Assembly: GCA_024364735.1 (NCBI GenBank)
Contig: JAGFNQ010009418.1
Span: 161,672-225,671 of the forward strand
DNA from: Boesenbergia rotunda
Lineage: Eukaryota; Streptophyta; Magnoliopsida; Zingiberales; Zingiberaceae
Direction: 5' to 3'
Length of the DNA: 64,000 nt
Shown: piece by piece, positions 61,889 through 64,000 of the stretch
How positions within the stretch are numbered: position 1 is the first letter of the stretch
Layout of the letters: each line of letters begins with the position of its first letter
Notes under the pieces: generated by a model
The model's input: the letters and a program-made list of their open reading frames with translations, nothing else
Database searches by the model: none
Told to the model about the DNA's origin: nothing
Made by a program: the position numbers and the translations under genes

Positions 61889-64000
61889 TTAGAATAACTC
61901 TGGATATCGTTCTCTCATGCTGTCCTCACGTTCCCAAGTAGCCTCTTCATGCTTTTGATTCTGCCAGATGACCTTCACTAGTGGCACTTCTTTGTTTCTT
62001 AATCTCTTAACTGCTTTGTCCACTATCTGTGTCGGTCTGCTCTCATAACTAAGATCTTCTTGGATCTGTACTGACTGAGGCTGAATCACTTGGCTAGGGT
62101 CGTGAATACACTTCTTTAGCATAGAGACATGAAAGGTACTGTGGATAGCTGACATATCCTCTGGCAAGTCCAGCTCATAGGCTACTTTCCCAACTCTCTT
62201 TATAATCTTGTAGGGTCCTATGTAGCGAGGACTCAGCTTGCCCTTCTTGCCAAATCTCACCACTCCCTTCATGGGAGCGACCTTGAGAAATACTGAATCT
62301 CCAACTTGAAATTCAAGTGGCCTACGGCGTGTGTCAGCATAACTTTTCTGTCTACTCTGGGCAGTCTCAATCCTCTGGCGGATCGTCTGGATAGCCTGAG
62401 CGGTCTCATCTATAAGCTCAGTCTGGCTGCCTAGTCCTGACTCCATCTCTTTCTTCTCACCAGCTTCTTGCCAACATATGGGTGATCTACATTTCCTGCC
62501 ATATAATGCCTCATAAGGTGCCATCCTGATGGTGGCCTGATAGCTATTGTTGTAGGCAAACTCAGCTAAGCACAGAAATTTGCACCAACTACCTTTAAAG
62601 TCCAATGCACAAGCCCTGAGCATGTCTTCTAAAATCTGATTTACTCTCTCTGTTTGTCCATCTGTCTGGGGATGGAAAGCTGTGCTGAACTGAAGTCTGG
62701 TGCCTAGGGCGTCCTGAACACACTTCCAAAAATGGGAGGTGAATCGCCCATCTCTGTCAGACACGATCGACTTCGGAACTCCGTGAAGCCTGATTACTTC
62801 TCTCACGTACAGCTGTGCTAACTGCTCTACCGAATGCGATAACTTGATGGCTAGGAAGTGGGCAGACTTGGTCAACCTGTCCACTATCACCCAAATTGCA
62901 TCATGTCCATGGGTGGTTCTTGGAAGACCTGTGATAAAGTCCATGGATATTTCTTCCCACTTCCACTCTGGAATGGGAAGTGGCTGTAGAACTCCTCCTG
63001 GTCTCTGGTGCTCTGCTTTGACTCTCTGGCAGGTCAAGCAGGTACTGATATATCTGGCCACGTCTCGCTTGAGTCCAGACCACCAGAATCCTTTCTTTAA
63101 ATCTTGATACATCTTAGTAGAACCAGGATGCATAGAGTACGGGGTACTGTGGGCTTCTTCTAAAATATTCTTTCTTAGTTCCTCATCATTGGGGACGCAA
63201 AGGCGGTCTCCAAAATAGAGGATGCCACTATCTGATACTCGAAACTCTGAATTTTCTGCCTCTTGGATCCCCTGCTTGATCTTCTGGATTTCTGAGTCTT
63301 GACTTTGCTTTCTTTGTATATCCACAAGCAAGGTTGACTCTAGAGTCAATGCAGAAAGTTGCCCAATTATTACCTCGACTCTAAAATCCTTTATTTCTTT
63401 CTGAAGTGGTAGAGACAGTGATGATAGGGACATCAGTGCTGCACAGGATTTTCTGCTCAGTGCATCTGCCACTTTATTAGCTTTACCTGGGTGGTAGAGG
63501 ATTTCACAGTCATAATCTTTGACCAACTCTAGCCACCTGCGATGCCTCATATTCAGGTCCTTCTGAGTGAAGAAGTACTTCAAACTTTGATGGTCTGTGA
63601 AGATTCTGCACTGCACTCCATACAGGTAGTGTCTCCAAAGCTTCAGTGCAAAAACCACAGCTGCTAGCTCAAGGTCGTGGGTAGGGTAATTCTTCTCATA
63701 GTCCTTGAGCTGTCTAGAGGCATATGCTATTACTTTACCATCTTGCATGAGGACAGCTCCAAGGCCCATCTTGGATGCATCACTGTAGATGTCAAAGGCC
63801 TTGTCACTCTCTGGAACAGCCAGGATGGGAGCACTGGTCAGTCTCTTCTTCAGCTCTAGAAAACTGTGCTCGCATTTATCTGACCATTCAAACTTCTGAT
63901 TCTTTCTGGTCAGGGCTGTGAGAGGAGAGGCTATTCTGGAAAAGTTCTCCACAAATTTTCTGTAATATCCTGCCAGGCCTAAGAAGCTTCTGATCTCACT
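61889..64000 (-). CDS. pol: G4 gypsy Pol, C-terminal 700 residues, open to the window edge
   Basis: Uninterrupted frame from the right edge to TAA (61891-61889). The frame continues upstream of the GTG at 63952 (…RSFLGLAGYYRKFV), so the true start is outside. Domains: RT thumb (GLAGYYRKF), RNase H (DIYSDASKMGLGAVL, ELAAVVFALKLWRHYLYG, TDHQSLKYFF, VADALSRK: all acidic residues present), the integrase zinc finger (HPGSTKMYQDLK, CLTCQRVKAEH), the integrase core with the D,D,E triad (MDFITGLPR, IVSDRDGRFTSHFW, ERVNQILEDMLRA), the GPF/GPY-type C-terminal module (LSPRYIGPYKIIKRVGKVAYEL), and a chromodomain-like tail (VKVIWQNQKHEEATWE). No lesion is visible. It provides exactly what G1 has lost, so related copies could mobilise G1. 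Confidence 0.95.
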   Translation of the reverse strand, partial: SEIRSFLGLAGYYRKFVENFSRIASPLTALTRKNQKFEWSDKCEHSFLELKKRLTSAPILAVPESDKAFDIYSDASKMGLGAVLMQDGKVIAYASRQLKDYEKNYPTHDLELAAVVFALKLWRHYLYGVQCRIFTDHQSLKYFFTQKDLNMRHRRWLELVKDYDCEILYHPGKANKVADALSRKSCAALMSLSSLSLPLQKEIKDFRVEVIIGQLSALTLESTLLVDIQRKQSQDSEIQKIKQGIQEAENSEFRVSDSGILYFGDRLCVPNDEELRKNILEEAHSTPYSMHPGSTKMYQDLKKGFWWSGLKRDVARYISTCLTCQRVKAEHQRPGGVLQPLPIPEWKWEEISMDFITGLPRTTHGHDAIWVIVDRLTKSAHFLAIKLSHSVEQLAQLYVREVIRLHGVPKSIVSDRDGRFTSHFWKCVQDALGTRLQFSTAFHPQTDGQTERVNQILEDMLRACALDFKGSWCKFLCLAEFAYNNSYQATIRMAPYEALYGRKCRSPICWQEAGEKKEMESGLGSQTELIDETAQAIQTIRQRIETAQSRQKSYADTRRRPLEFQVGDSVFLKVAPMKGVVRFGKKGKLSPRYIGPYKIIKRVGKVAYELDLPEDMSAIHSTFHVSMLKKCIHDPSQVIQPQSVQIQEDLSYESRPTQIVDKAVKRLRNKEVPLVKVIWQNQKHEEATWEREDSMRERYPELF

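Larger units (their letters stand above)
59524..64000 (-). mobile_element. Ty3/gypsy element G4, 3' part (continues right of window)
   Basis: Minus strand: Pol reading frame entering at the window edge, PPT, 3' LTR. The tail (EEATWEREDSMRERYPELF) and integrase are typical of Tekay/Del-like chromoviruses (inference). It is inserted in E5's 3' LTR; GTGGA (59519-59523) should recur beyond the right edge. Confidence 0.92.

Overview
The window is nuclear DNA from a flowering plant, and I found no host gene in it. Nearly all of it is LTR retrotransposons inserted into one another. Evidence for a plant genome: Ty1/copia and Ty3/gypsy elements primed by initiator tRNA-Met (TGGTATCAGAGC next to the LTRs), a Tourist-type MITE, and an extra ORF resembling the putative plant transposon protein family (PF20167). 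A repeat-rich, possibly monocot genome is plausible, but the species cannot be named from this sequence.

Layout from left to right. 1-3859: minus-strand copia element E1 (gag and 5' LTR), inserted in a plus-strand gypsy LTR G0 (3860-5984). G0 sits in the 3' LTR of an older minus-strand copia element A (5985-10121 plus 26288-27366). A's integrase is split by copia element E2 (10122-26287, minus), and E2 is split by a gypsy element G1 (14905-23618, plus, 5-bp target duplication TTTAG). 27367-28496 is an LTR-like stretch. 28497-29472 and 37702-38254 belong to copia element B (minus), whose LTR is split by complete copia element E3 (29473-37696, minus, target duplication CACTT). 38255-43374 is a badly decayed gypsy element G3 carrying a MITE. 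43375-45544 is a relic copia LTR and interior. 45545-45780 is a second possible MITE, followed by gypsy-LTR-like debris. 47703-53564 is plus-strand copia E4 (gag, protease, integrase, partial RT). Its RT is broken by plus-strand copia E5 (53565-59523), and E5's 3' LTR is broken by minus-strand gypsy G4 (59524 to beyond the right edge), which has the only long intact pol reading frame.

Function. E2, E3 and E5 are non-autonomous copia derivatives that have lost most or all of pol. E2 and E3 instead carry a second ORF with the plant transposon-protein domain. Upstream of it lies what looks like a second promoter, with a GGGCGCCC-type palindrome array and a TATA box, built like the U3 of their own LTRs. 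E4-like copies would be natural helpers. G1 has kept gag-protease but lost RT, RNase H and integrase; a G4-like element could supply them.

The most unusual signals are: the internal U3-like promoter of ORF2; tRNA-like A-box/B-box pairs at tRNA spacing (44-45 nt) in three gypsy LTRs; a candidate intron inside the gypsy LTRs; a 14-bp palindrome (ACCAGTCGACTGGT) shared by copia and gypsy LTRs; and two non-coding blocks conserved among the copia elements. All alignments and translations were done by eye.
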